Assembly (NCBI RefSeq): GCF_002080045.1
Contig: NZ_MUIN01000003.1
Location: 131,501 to 195,500 of the forward strand
Source of the DNA: Pseudomonas sp. Bc-h
GTDB taxonomy: Bacteria; Pseudomonadota; Gammaproteobacteria; Pseudomonadales; Pseudomonadaceae
Reading direction: 5' to 3'
Length of the DNA: 64,000 nt
Every line of letters begins with the position of its first letter. Positions within the stretch are counted from its first letter, which is position 1. The position numbers and the translations under genes are program-made. Of the stretch, positions 50,046-58,887 are shown in pieces. The notes under the pieces were generated by a model, which ran no database searches, had not been told where the DNA came from, and saw nothing but the letters and a program-made list of their open reading frames with translations.

Positions 50046-51997
50046 GTGGCGAAGTTGCACACACCCATGCTCACGATCATGACCACGGTCACAGCGATGC
50101 GCCCGCGCCGGGCAGCATGCTGACCAGCACCGAGCAACGCAGCGCTGCGCGACAACTGACCATGGCGATGCTTGCTCTGGGCTTGCTGGCGCTGGGGTTG
50201 GTCTGGCGTTTTTTTGCGCCCGAACAAGTCGGCGTCAGCCAATTGCTGCTCGGCGCCGCCTCCCTACTGGTAGCGATTCCCGTGGTCAGCGCTGGTTGGC
50301 ACAGCCTGCGTTACCCCAGCCTGCATGGCATCACTGATCAACTGATTGCGCTGGCCATGCTAGGTGCCTGGGCCACGGGAGACCTGATGACTGCCGCATT
50401 GCTGCCGATCATCATGATCTTTGGTCACGTGCTGGAAGAGCGTAGCGTCATCGGCTCTCAGGAAGCGATTCAGGCTTTGGGCAAGTTGACCCGCAGCCAC
50501 GCACGCCTGATTACCGCGGACGGCTCGATTCGCGAAGTCGACAACGGCTCGCTGGTTGCCGGTGACCGGGTTGAAGTGCGCGCCGGTGACAGGGTGCCCG
50601 CCGACGGTCTGGTGATGTCCGGCCAGGCGAGTCTCGACACTGCACCAATCACGGGTGAGTCGGTACCGCTGGAGGCCCGCGCGGGCATGGAAGTGTTCGG
50701 TGGTGCGATCAACCTCGACGGACTGCTGCGCATTGAAGTGACGCGCATTGGTAACGAGTCGACGTTGGGCAAGGTCATCGCGCTGATGCAGAGCGCCGAA
50801 CGTTCGAAGCCACCCATCACTCGCCTGCTGGAACGTTACGCAGGCAGTTACATGGTGCTGGTGTTGCTGATCGCAGCCGTGACCTGGTTCATCACCAACA
50901 ACGCGCAAGCGATGCTCGCGGTGCTGGTGGCGGCCTGTCCTTGTGCGCTGGTGCTGTCCGCGCCCGCGACGGCGATTGCCGGGATCGCGGTGGCCGCACG
51001 CCACGGCATTCTGATCCGCAGCTCGGCGTTTCTCGAAGAGTTGGCGGACCTGACTTCGCTGGTCGTCGACAAGACCGGCACACTGACCTACGGCAGCCTG
51101 CGATTGCAATCGGTGCAGGCCGAGGAGGGCGCTGGCGATGAGGTGATTGCGCTGGCGGCGAGCCTTGGCGCGGCCAGCAGTCACCCCGTCAGCCGTGCTC
51201 TCGCGGGGTTGGTGGAGAAAGATCATCTGCTGGCGCTGGAAGATATCCGCGAGCGTCAGGGTCTGGGCGTCGTTGCGCAGACTGCTCGTGGCGAAGCGGC
51301 GTTGGGACGTCCCGAATTATTCGCGCAACTGGGAATCCAGACGTCGCCGGTTCCGAACCACGACGGCCCTATTGCAGGGCTCTCGGTCGATGGTGTTTTC
51401 CTCGCCTGGCTGCTGCTGGCCGACAGTCTCAAACCCGAAGCGCGTCAGGCCTTGAGCGAACTGCGTGAGCTGGGCATGGGGCGTCAGCTGCTGCTGACCG
51501 GCGACCGCCAAAGCGTGGCTGACAGCCTGGGTCATGAGGTCGGTATCAGCGACATCCACGCTCAGGCGCTGCCCGAGGACAAGCTGAATCGCGTCATGGG
51601 CGAGATCAAGAATGGCTTCCGGCCGATGGTGGTGGGCGACGGCATCAACGACTCACTGGCTTTGAAAGCCGGTGTGGTCGGGGTCGCCATGGGTGCGGGC
51701 GGGGCGGATATTGCGCTGGCGTCCGCTGACATCGTGCTGATTGGCAGCGACCTGCGCCGCCTTGGCACCTGCGTGCGGTTGAGCCGACAGTGCCGCCACA
51801 CCTTGCAGGTCAATGTGATCATCGGGCTGGGCTGGACTCTGGCGATAGTCGCCCTGGCTGCTTTTGGCGTGCTCGGTGCTGCGGGCGCAATGATCGCTGC
51901 GATATTGCACAACCTCAGCACATTGCTGGTCCTTGGCAACGCGGGTCGTCTCCTGCGCTTTCACGAGCCCATCGCAAAATTTCACAATCCTTCCTAA
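50042..51997 (+). CDS. hmtA: P1B-type metal-translocating ATPase (HmtA-like)
   Basis: A 651-residue pump. The short N terminus is His-rich (HTHAHDHDHGHSD) and has no CxxC metal-binding domain. All core motifs are present: TGES (ITGESVPL), the membrane CPC (AACPCALVLSAPA), DKTGTLT, the HP dipeptide (SSHPVSRAL) and GDGINDS. In P. aeruginosa HmtA is an inner-membrane ATPase reported to import zinc and copper. The operon context (three SPFH genes) and the upstream Zur-like box support the same role. An exporter (ZntA/CadA type) is the alternative. Confidence 0.85.
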   Translation: MSGEVAHTHAHDHDHGHSDAPAPGSMLTSTEQRSAARQLTMAMLALGLLALGLVWRFFAPEQVGVSQLLLGAASLLVAIPVVSAGWHSLRYPSLHGITDQLIALAMLGAWATGDLMTAALLPIIMIFGHVLEERSVIGSQEAIQALGKLTRSHARLITADGSIREVDNGSLVAGDRVEVRAGDRVPADGLVMSGQASLDTAPITGESVPLEARAGMEVFGGAINLDGLLRIEVTRIGNESTLGKVIALMQSAERSKPPITRLLERYAGSYMVLVLLIAAVTWFITNNAQAMLAVLVAACPCALVLSAPATAIAGIAVAARHGILIRSSAFLEELADLTSLVVDKTGTLTYGSLRLQSVQAEEGAGDEVIALAASLGAASSHPVSRALAGLVEKDHLLALEDIRERQGLGVVAQTARGEAALGRPELFAQLGIQTSPVPNHDGPIAGLSVDGVFLAWLLLADSLKPEARQALSELRELGMGRQLLLTGDRQSVADSLGHEVGISDIHAQALPEDKLNRVMGEIKNGFRPMVVGDGINDSLALKAGVVGVAMGAGGADIALASADIVLIGSDLRRLGTCVRLSRQCRHTLQVNVIIGLGWTLAIVALAAFGVLGAAGAMIAAILHNLSTLLVLGNAGRLLRFHEPIAKFHNPS

Positions 51998-52009
51998 GTC
52001 TTTGAATTT

Positions 52010-52030
52010 GGCGCTTTCCCTGAAAGCGCC
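52010..52030 (+). terminator. Hairpin after the hmtA-type gene
   Basis: GGCGCTTTC (52010-52018) pairs with GAAAGCGCC (52022-52030) around CCT, 12 bases past the stop. There is no T-tract, so termination is uncertain. The remaining intergenic part to 52277 shows no gene. Confidence 0.5.
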
Positions 52031-52277
52031 GGGCTAGAGGGTCCGCTAAGTATAAAATTTTGCTTGAGCTTTGAAGAACTCTGTAACAAATTACCAATCA
52101 GTCATGAGAGGGTGCTCCATCGCAGGCTTCAAATTGGCTCGAACCCTGGGGCGCATGGAAGTACCCGTATTCAGGTTCATCGTCGTCGTTCATAAAAGCC
52201 GATAGCCTGACGGTTCCTGCTCCGGAGCCGGTTTTGGACTACCCTTTTCCGTGTTTCTGGATCAGGGGGTTTTCTCA

Positions 52278-53462
52278 ATGCTCGCGCAACTTCCACCGGC
52301 GTTACAGAAGCTTCACTTACCACTGCGACTCAAACTCTGGGACGGCAATGCGTTCGATCTGGGTACTGATCCCAGCGTCACCATCGTCGTCAAAGACCCT
52401 TCACTGGTTTCCGACTTCTCGCATCCCAGCCTCGACCTTCTGGGCAGCGCCTTCGTGGAAGGGCGGCTGGAACTGGAAGGCTCGATCAGCGAAGTGATGC
52501 GCGTCTGTGACGAGTTGACGGCCGCGCTGGTGGACGAAGACGAGGAAGTCGTCCCGGTCCGCACGGAACACGACAAGGAAACCGACGCCAAGTCGATCTC
52601 CTACCACTACGACCTGTCCAATGCGTTCTACCAGCTGTGGCTGGACCAGGAAATGGTCTATTCTTGCGCGTACTTCAAGACCGGCAATGAAACGCTGGAA
52701 CAGGCTCAGCAGGACAAATTCCATCACCTGTGTCGCAAGCTGCGCCTGAAACCCGGCGAGTATCTGCTCGATGTCGGCTGCGGCTGGGGCGGGTTGTCCC
52801 GCTTCGCTGCCCGCGAGTACGGCGTGAAAGTCTTCGGCATCACGCTCAGTCGCGAGCAATTGGCGCTGGCGCAGGAACGTGTAAAAGCCGAAGGACTGGA
52901 GGATCGCGTCGAGCTGCAATTGCTTGACTACCGCGACCTGCCCCAGGATGGTCGCTTCGACAAGGTAGTCAGCGTCGGCATGTTCGAGCACGTTGGTCAC
53001 GCCAACCTGGATTTGTACGCCAAGTGCTTGTTCGGGGCGGTGAAGGAGGGCGGCCTGGTGATGAACCATGGCATCACCGCCAAGCACACAGATGGCCGTC
53101 CGGTTGGGCGAGGTGCGGGCGACTTCATCGACCGCTACGTGTTCCCCAACGGCGAGTTGCCGCATCTGGCGATGATCAGCGGGTTCATCAGTGAGGCGGG
53201 ACTGGAAGTGGTCGACGTGGAAAGTCTGCGTCTGCACTACGCCAAGACGCTGGATCACTGGAGTACGCGCCTGGAAGAGAAGCTAGATGTGGCGGCGGCG
53301 ATGGTGCCTGAGCAGGCGCTGAGGATCTTCCGTCTGTACCTGGCTGGCTGCGCGTATGCGTTCTCCAAGGGCTGGATCAACCTGCACCAGATCCTGGCCG
53401 TGAAGGCGCGAGCCGATGGCAGCCATGACTTGCCGCTGACTCGGGATGATCTTTACGCCTGA
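52278..53462 (+). CDS. cfa: Cyclopropane-fatty-acyl-phospholipid synthase
   Basis: A 394-residue SAM-dependent enzyme that adds a methylene bridge to unsaturated fatty acids of membrane phospholipids. The SAM motif LLDVGCGWGGLSRFAA lies near residue 165. The family block KVVSVGMFEHVGHANLDLY and the substrate-binding HYDLSNAFYQLWLDQEMVYSCAYF are intact. The ATG at 52278 follows AGGGGGT. The protein is a normal CfaB-like length for Pseudomonas, in which stationary-phase (RpoS) control is usual. Confidence 0.96.
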   Translation: MLAQLPPALQKLHLPLRLKLWDGNAFDLGTDPSVTIVVKDPSLVSDFSHPSLDLLGSAFVEGRLELEGSISEVMRVCDELTAALVDEDEEVVPVRTEHDKETDAKSISYHYDLSNAFYQLWLDQEMVYSCAYFKTGNETLEQAQQDKFHHLCRKLRLKPGEYLLDVGCGWGGLSRFAAREYGVKVFGITLSREQLALAQERVKAEGLEDRVELQLLDYRDLPQDGRFDKVVSVGMFEHVGHANLDLYAKCLFGAVKEGGLVMNHGITAKHTDGRPVGRGAGDFIDRYVFPNGELPHLAMISGFISEAGLEVVDVESLRLHYAKTLDHWSTRLEEKLDVAAAMVPEQALRIFRLYLAGCAYAFSKGWINLHQILAVKARADGSHDLPLTRDDLYA

Positions 53463-53479
53463 GTGGCTCTTGTGGGGTC

Positions 53480-53549
53480 CTGTAGCCGTCCGGCTTGCCG
53501 GCGGTGGCGAATTTGAAATCGCTACCGTCGGCAAGCCGGACGGCTACAG
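53480..53549. repeat. Large REP-type palindrome between convergent cfa and cls
   Basis: A nearly perfect inverted repeat of 70 bases. The left arm CTGTAGCCGTCCGGCTTGCC (53480-53499) matches the right arm ending at 53549, and the inner arms are GGCGGTGGCGA and TCGCTACCGTC. It lies 18 bases after cfa and 17 before the end of cls and would act as a bidirectional terminator. Its core is the same family as the element at 40,232. Confidence 0.85.
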
Positions 53550-53565
53550 AGTGATGGGCCGCGCC

Positions 53566-55005
53566 TCAAAGAATCGGTGAAATCAACCGCGCCACGCGCA
53601 TCCCCAACTGCTGCAAATGATGGGTCTCCTTGCTGTCTTCGATGGAGATTTCCTTTGCCTGGGCGAAGTCGTCGCTGAGCATCGCCTCCACTTCCCTGGC
53701 GAAGTCTTCGTCCACGGTCAGCAGCATCAATTCGAAGTTCAGGCGGAACGAGCGGTTGTCGAGATTGGCGCTGCCAATCGCTGAAATCTCGTTGTCCACC
53801 AGCACCACCTTCTGATGCAGGAAACCGGGCTGATAGCGGAACATCCGCACCCCGGCGCGCACGGCTTCGAACGCGAACAGACTCGACGCGGCATACACGG
53901 TGTAATGGTCTGGACGCGAAGGCAACAGCAGGCGCACGTCGACCCCCCTCAGCACTGCAAGCCGCAAGGCAGCTGATACCGCCTCATCCGGAATGAAATA
54001 AGGGGTCGTGATCCACACCCGCGTGGTAGCAGCGTGAATCGCTTCGACAAAAAACAGCGAGCAGGTTTCTTGTGCGTCGGCAGGACCGGTCGCCAGGAAC
54101 TGGCACAGCACGCCGTCTTCCGGGTAACTGTCGGGCAGGATCAACGGTGGCAGTTGGCGGGTAGCCCAGAACCAGTCCTCGGCAAACGACTCTTGCAAGC
54201 ACGCCACCACGGGGCCGATGATCGCCACATGCGTATCTCGCCAAGGCGCAAGAGGAGGCTTGAGGCCCAGGTATTCGTCGCCAACGTTATGGCCGCCAAC
54301 GAAGCCTTTAATGCCGTCCACGACAACGATCTTGCGGTGGTTGCGGAAATTGACCTGAAAGCGATTGAGCCAACCCCCACGAGTGGCGAAGGCTTTGATC
54401 TGCACATTGCCTGCCCTGAGTTTTTGCACATAGCTGGCGGGCAATGCGTGGCTGCCGATGCGGTCGTACAGCACGAAGATCTCGACGCCCTCGGCCGCCT
54501 TCTCCAGTAACAGCGATTGCAATCGGCGCCCCAGATCGTCGTCATGAATGATGAAGAACTGCACGAACACCACACGCTTCGCCGCGCGAATCGCGTCGAA
54601 TATCGCGGTGAATGTCGCGTCACCGTTAATCAGCAGCTTTACCTCGTTGTTGGCCAGGCACGGCATGCGGCCCAGCTTCGGCATGGCGCGCAATGACGCG
54701 TAGGCGTCCGAGCGTCTAGCAGCGACAGCTTCTTCGATCCAGGGCTTCCAGTTGAAATCGACGATGGCGTTGCGCATCTCGTTGTTGGCCTGCCGTCGCG
54801 CCTTGATGTAGGCGTCGAACGTGCTGCGGCCAAACACAAGGTAAGGAATGAGCGTGATATAGGGGATGAAAATCAGCGGCATCGCCCAGGCGATGGAGCC
54901 TTGTGCAGTGCGCACCGTCAGCAAGGCATGAATCGCTGCTACGATGCCCAGCAAGTGGGTGAAGCCCAGCAAATAGCCAAAGAAATACGGGCTGTGATAA
55001 TCCAT
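53566..55005 (-). CDS. cls: Cardiolipin synthase
   Basis: A 479-residue phospholipase-D-family enzyme that condenses two phosphatidylglycerols. Two N-terminal membrane helices are followed by two HKD motifs: [19 protein letters not shown] near residue 220 and [19 protein letters not shown] near residue 405. The start is the ATG at 55005 ([15 protein letters not shown]); a TTG two codons upstream is the only alternative. Length matches ClsA of pseudomonads. Confidence 0.97.
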   Translation of the reverse strand: MDYHSPYFFGYLLGFTHLLGIVAAIHALLTVRTAQGSIAWAMPLIFIPYITLIPYLVFGRSTFDAYIKARRQANNEMRNAIVDFNWKPWIEEAVAARRSDAYASLRAMPKLGRMPCLANNEVKLLINGDATFTAIFDAIRAAKRVVFVQFFIIHDDDLGRRLQSLLLEKAAEGVEIFVLYDRIGSHALPASYVQKLRAGNVQIKAFATRGGWLNRFQVNFRNHRKIVVVDGIKGFVGGHNVGDEYLGLKPPLAPWRDTHVAIIGPVVACLQESFAEDWFWATRQLPPLILPDSYPEDGVLCQFLATGPADAQETCSLFFVEAIHAATTRVWITTPYFIPDEAVSAALRLAVLRGVDVRLLLPSRPDHYTVYAASSLFAFEAVRAGVRMFRYQPGFLHQKVVLVDNEISAIGSANLDNRSFRLNFELMLLTVDEDFAREVEAMLSDDFAQAKEISIEDSKETHHLQQLGMRVARLISPIL

Positions 55006-55179
55006 GCGCAACCTTGTGCTTTAGGCATATTGGTGTCTAACAGACCACAGTACGCGGGGATTGTCGCTATTTTATTCAGGGTGCAACTGGTTAACCCGAT
55101 TCGTCGTCTAAGCGTCATCGTCAGATGGCCTGAAAGTGCCGTGTTCAAACTGCCTCAGAGCAAAAAGGAAATCAGATTC

Positions 55180-55701
55180 ATGAAAAAGCGCGTATTGGCG
55201 TTGATGGTTTGTCTGGCTGCGCCCTTCGCTCAAGCGCAAGTGCTGCAGCCCGGTTTGTGGGAGCTGACCTCGAGCAACATGCAGGTCGACGGCCAGCAGA
55301 TGCCGGACATGCAAGTCATGCTCGCCCAGCTGCAAATGATGGCGCCGCAGCAGCGCGCGGCAATGGAACAAATGCTGGCAAAACAAGGTATTACCTTGGG
55401 CGGTCAGGGGGTCCGGGTATGCCTCACACCGGAACAGGTGAAAAACGAGCAGATCCCGCTGACCGATCCAAAGACTGGCTGCACTCAGCAGATCACCGAT
55501 CGGAATGGTCCGACCTGGAAGTTCAAGTTCAGCTGCCCACGTGCGCAAGGCACGGGCACTGCGCAGTTCCTCAGTGATCGCGCCTTCAATACTCATGTGA
55601 TCGGTTCGTTTAATGCGACTGGCCAGCAGCAGAACGGCAGCATGGATACCAAAGCCGTATGGCTGGGGAAGGACTGCGGCACCGTGAAGCCAAGAACCTG
55701 A
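55180..55701 (+). CDS. Exported DUF3617-type protein
   Basis: A 173-residue protein with a signal peptide (MKKRVLALMVCLAAPFAQA, cut at residue 19). The mature part begins QVLQPGLWELTSSNMQVDGQ, the pattern of DUF3617 proteins, with Met/Gln-rich helices at about 45-80 and conserved Cys later (VCLTPEQ, CTQQ, FSCP, DCG). It is divergent from cls. No function is established for the family. Confidence 0.82.
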   Translation: MKKRVLALMVCLAAPFAQAQVLQPGLWELTSSNMQVDGQQMPDMQVMLAQLQMMAPQQRAAMEQMLAKQGITLGGQGVRVCLTPEQVKNEQIPLTDPKTGCTQQITDRNGPTWKFKFSCPRAQGTGTAQFLSDRAFNTHVIGSFNATGQQQNGSMDTKAVWLGKDCGTVKPRT

Positions 55702-55714
55702 TCTACCGTTTGTC

Positions 55715-55745
55715 CGAACGCCTCGCCTGCCGGGGCGTTTACATT
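55715..55745 (+). terminator. Terminator after the DUF3617 gene
   Basis: GAACGCCTCG pairs imperfectly with CGGGGCGTTT (one mismatch) around CCTGC, followed by a T-containing tract; it lies about 15 bases after the stop. Confidence 0.6.
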
Positions 55746-55766
55746 TCCCCGCTTTAGCCTCACGTG

Positions 55767-55782
55767 TGTTCCACGTGGAACA
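55767..55782. other. parS: parS centromere site
   Basis: TGTTCCACGTGGAACA is a perfect 16-base palindrome and matches the chromosomal parS sequence of Pseudomonas. It lies in the DUF3617-amidase intergenic region, about 54 kb from dnaA and 45 kb from parAB. A half-matching TGTTTCAC starts 22 bases further on (55789). ParB made from 10,142 should load here. Confidence 0.95.
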
Positions 55783-55884
55783 TGCTCTTGTTTCACATGA
55801 GGTTTTTGCTCTTTACCTTTGATTTACGTCTTAAAATTCCAGGCGTTTCTGTAAAAAGCTTCATCTATGTCGCTTGATCGGCAT

Positions 55885-55904
55885 GTTATATTGTTACTAA
55901 CAAT
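55885..55904 (+). promoter_or_regulatory. Zur-like palindrome upstream of the amidase gene
   Basis: GTTATATTGTTAC (55885-55897) keeps the left half of GTTATAnTATAAC and four of six on the right. It overlaps ATTGTTACTAACAAT (55890-55904), which is itself a perfect palindrome. It lies 47 bases before the amidase ATG. Weaker than the site at 57,620. Confidence 0.45.
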
Positions 55905-55950
55905 GTCATGTCTATCAGAGCCAGGATGCTCATCTTTTTCGGAACGTGTC

Positions 55951-57195
55951 ATGCACCGACGTCAAATGCTGCTCAATATGCTTTTGGCCAGCGCCGCCTT
56001 CGCGCTCCCTTTCTCCGTCAACGCTGCTCAGATCCGTAACGCGCGATTGTGGCGTTCCGACAACAAGCTACGACTGGTCTTCGATCTCAGCGGCCCGGTG
56101 CAATACAAAACCTTCACCCTCAGCGCCCCTGAACGCATCATCATTGATGTCAGCGGCGCCCGGCTGGAAGGCAATTTCCCGGAACTGGCGCTGGAGAACA
56201 CGCCGATCAAGGCGATTCGCTCCGGGCACTTTGGGCAGGGCGATACTCGCATCGTGCTGGATCTCGCCTCACCGGTGCAGCTCAACAGCTTCCTTCTGGG
56301 GCCTGAAGGTTCTCAGGGTAACCGGCTGGTGATCGATCTGGGCCATGAGGCTGTTGCGCATCCCCCCGTGCAACTGGCTGCCGTTGCTGCTCCCCTTATG
56401 AAAGAGCCGCCCGCGCCGGTCATCGATAAGAATCACCCCAAGCGCGACATCATGGTGGTCGTCGATGCCGGACATGGCGGCAAAGACCCCGGCGCGATTG
56501 GTTCGAAAGGCGAGCGCGAGAAAGACGTGGTGCTGTCCATCGCGCAGTTGCTGGCCAAGCGCCTGAAGCGCGAGAAAGGTTTCGATGTGCGTCTTGTGCG
56601 TAACGATGACTTCTTCGTACCTCTGCGCAAACGCGTGGACATCGCCCGCAAATACAATGCCGATATGTTCATCTCCGTTCACGCTGATGCTGCTCCACGG
56701 CTGACGGCGTCGGGGGCATCGGTGTTTGCCTTGTCGGAGAACGGCGCTACCTCGGCGACCGCGCGTTTCATGGCGCAGCGCGAGAACGGCGCCGACCTGA
56801 TCGGTGCCACCAGCCTGCTAAACCTCAAGGACAAGGACCCGATGCTGGCTGGCGTGATTCTCGACATGTCGATGAACGCGACCATCGCTGCGAGTCTGCA
56901 ACTGGGTCACACGGTGCTCGGCAGCCTGGAAGGCGTCACCACGCTGCATCAGAAGCGCGTAGAACAAGCCGGTTTTGCGGTGCTGAAGTCACCGGACGTG
57001 CCATCGATTCTGGTGGAGACCGGTTTCATCTCCAACAGCCGCGACAGCCAGCGGCTGGTCACTGCACGCCACCAGCAGGCCGTGGCGGATGGCCTTTTCG
57101 ATGGCATGAAGACCTACTTCGAGCGCAATCCTCCGGCAGGTTCGTTCATCGCCTGGCGACAGGAACAGAAGGCAGCCGAACAGGCCGTTGTTTAA
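55951..57195 (+). CDS. N-acetylmuramoyl-L-alanine amidase (AmiC type)
   Basis: A 414-residue cell-wall hydrolase. The ATG at 55951 gives a signal of twin-arginine character (MHRRQMLLNMLLASAAFALPFSVNA). The AMIN domain at about 25-125 localises it to the septum. The zinc-dependent Amidase_3 domain at about 165-400 has the zinc ligands in VVVDAGHGGKDPGA and the MFISVHADA block, and the catalytic Glu in ILVETGFISN. It sits beside ZigA-type genes with Zur-like sites, the same group as the zinc-regulated amidase of P. aeruginosa (PA5538), from memory. Confidence 0.92.
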   Translation: MHRRQMLLNMLLASAAFALPFSVNAAQIRNARLWRSDNKLRLVFDLSGPVQYKTFTLSAPERIIIDVSGARLEGNFPELALENTPIKAIRSGHFGQGDTRIVLDLASPVQLNSFLLGPEGSQGNRLVIDLGHEAVAHPPVQLAAVAAPLMKEPPAPVIDKNHPKRDIMVVVDAGHGGKDPGAIGSKGEREKDVVLSIAQLLAKRLKREKGFDVRLVRNDDFFVPLRKRVDIARKYNADMFISVHADAAPRLTASGASVFALSENGATSATARFMAQRENGADLIGATSLLNLKDKDPMLAGVILDMSMNATIAASLQLGHTVLGSLEGVTTLHQKRVEQAGFAVLKSPDVPSILVETGFISNSRDSQRLVTARHQQAVADGLFDGMKTYFERNPPAGSFIAWRQEQKAAEQAVV

Positions 57196-57581
57196 CGGCA
57201 GCCCGTCACGCGGCTACAGGTGATCTTGCTCCGGCTGCCGCTGGAGCTGGACACCCGGCTGATCGTCGTCCACCCGACCTTCTGGATATACCCCACCCAC
57301 GCCTCGCCATCCGAGGCCAGTCCTGTGAAAAACGTCATCGAGCCGTAGCGGCTGTTGGTTTGCGCCCAGCGGCGTTTGTCCGCGCTTTCGTAGCCGCGCA
57401 GATACATCGTCGTGCCCGACATCGCCACGCTGTAGCTGTTGTCATAAGCGTCGATGCACGCCAATAGGTTCGCGCTGCGTGTACACAGCGCCTGACCCAG
57501 CTTCGGCGATGGCGGCGAGGCAAACACCTGCGTACTCAGCAGCAGGCAAAACCCCAGGAAAACCTTCAGAACCCTGACCAT
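57192..57581 (-). CDS. Small exported protein, Zur-box divergent
   Basis: A 129-residue protein of unknown family with a signal peptide (MVRVLKVFLGFCLLLSTQVFA, cut near residue 21). The mature part has four Cys (two in the SPPSPKLGQALCTRSANLLACI region and two at the C-terminal SKITCSRVTGC) that could form disulfides. It is convergent with the amidase (4-base overlap of stops) and divergent from the ZigA gene, with the perfect Zur palindrome between. Zinc-starvation induction is inferred from that. Confidence 0.65.
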   Translation of the reverse strand: MVRVLKVFLGFCLLLSTQVFASPPSPKLGQALCTRSANLLACIDAYDNSYSVAMSGTTMYLRGYESADKRRWAQTNSRYGSMTFFTGLASDGEAWVGYIQKVGWTTISRVSSSSGSRSKITCSRVTGCR

Positions 57582-57619
57582 CGAGCTGACCTTGTAAAAA
57601 GTGTTAGCAGGTTTGTGTT

Positions 57620-57632
57620 GTTATACTATAAC
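57620..57632. promoter_or_regulatory. Zur box
   Basis: GTTATACTATAAC is a perfect 13-base palindrome identical to the core Zur consensus GTTATAnTATAAC. It sits exactly midway between divergent starts: 39 bases from the ATG at 57,581 and 39 from that at 57,671. Repression of both genes by zinc-loaded Zur follows from known Zur biology. Confidence 0.85.
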
Positions 57633-57670
57633 GTAAAAAGCACATGAACCTGCTACCTGATGAGACCTCC

Positions 57671-58873
57671 ATGAACCGCCTCCCCGTTACTGTCCTGTCC
57701 GGCTTTCTCGGTGCCGGCAAAAGTACGCTGCTCAATTATGTCCTGCGCAATCGTGAGAATCTGCGCGTGGCTGTCATCGTCAACGACATGAGCGAAATCA
57801 ACATCGACGGGGGCGAGGTGCAGCGTGACGTCAGCCTCAATCGCGCCGAAGAAAAGCTCGTGGAAATGAGCAACGGCTGCATTTGCTGCACGCTGCGCGA
57901 AGACCTGCTGGAGGAGGTCAGCCGCCTGGCCAATGACGGCCGCTTCGATTATCTGTTGATCGAGTCCACCGGCATTTCAGAACCGCTTCCAGTGGCTGAA
58001 ACCTTCACTTTTCGCGACGAGTCGGGACAGAGTCTCGCCGACATCGCGCGGCTCGACACGATGTTGACGGTGGTCGATGGCCTGAATTTTCTGCAGGACT
58101 ATCAAGCCGCCGAAAGTCTGGACACTCGCGGCGAAACGTTGGGTGAAGACGACGAGCGTTCCATCACCGATCTGCTCATCGAACAAGTCGAATTCGCCGA
58201 CGTGATCCTGATCAGCAAGATCGACCTGATCAGTTCCAGCGAGCGGCAGGAACTGATGGCGATTCTGAAACGGTTGAACAGCCAGGCCGAGATTCTGCCG
58301 ATGGTGATGGGGGCAGTGCCGCTGGGCAAGATTCTCGACACCGGACGATTCGACTTCGAGCGCGCGGCCCACGCGCCGGGCTGGCTCAAGGAGCTACGCG
58401 GCGAACACACGCCGGAAAGCGAGGAGTACGGCATCGCTTCGACGGCGTATCGGGCGCGCCGGCCGTTTCATCCGCAGCGCTTCTTCGACTTCATCAACCA
58501 GCCATGGACCAATGGCAAGCTGCTGCGCTCCAAAGGTTTCTTCTGGCTGGCGAGCAAACATCAGGACGCTGGGAGCTGGTCACAGGCGGGTGGATTGATG
58601 CGTCACGGGTTTGCTGGCCGATGGTGGCGCTTCGTGCCCAGGGCGCACTGGCCGCAGGATGAAGAAAGCACCCAAGTGATCATGCGGAACTGGTTGGCGC
58701 AGACCGGCGATTGCCGTCAGGAACTGGTGTTCATCGGCCAGAACATCGACTTCGAACAACTGACGGCTGATCTTGATGGTTGTCTGCTAAACGATGCGGA
58801 GATGGCTATCGGCGTCGAGGGTTGGGGCCAACTGGCCGATCCGTTTGGTGATTGGTACGGCGAGGTGGCCTGA
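57671..58873 (+). CDS. zigA: COG0523 zinc metallochaperone GTPase, ZigA type
   Basis: A 400-residue GTPase. The P-loop [13 protein letters not shown] is at the N terminus. The metal-binding CxCC motif is CICCTLRED near residue 64 and the [13 protein letters not shown] block follows. A long C-terminal CobW_C domain has [12 protein letters not shown]. ZigA-type proteins supply zinc under starvation. The ATG at 57671 gives [17 protein letters not shown]; the ATG at 57644 is possible but starts only 11 bases from the Zur box. First plus-strand gene of the zinc group. Confidence 0.9.
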   Translation: MNRLPVTVLSGFLGAGKSTLLNYVLRNRENLRVAVIVNDMSEINIDGGEVQRDVSLNRAEEKLVEMSNGCICCTLREDLLEEVSRLANDGRFDYLLIESTGISEPLPVAETFTFRDESGQSLADIARLDTMLTVVDGLNFLQDYQAAESLDTRGETLGEDDERSITDLLIEQVEFADVILISKIDLISSSERQELMAILKRLNSQAEILPMVMGAVPLGKILDTGRFDFERAAHAPGWLKELRGEHTPESEEYGIASTAYRARRPFHPQRFFDFINQPWTNGKLLRSKGFFWLASKHQDAGSWSQAGGLMRHGFAGRWWRFVPRAHWPQDEESTQVIMRNWLAQTGDCRQELVFIGQNIDFEQLTADLDGCLLNDAEMAIGVEGWGQLADPFGDWYGEVA

Positions 58874-58887
58874 CCCGCCGCTGCGCC

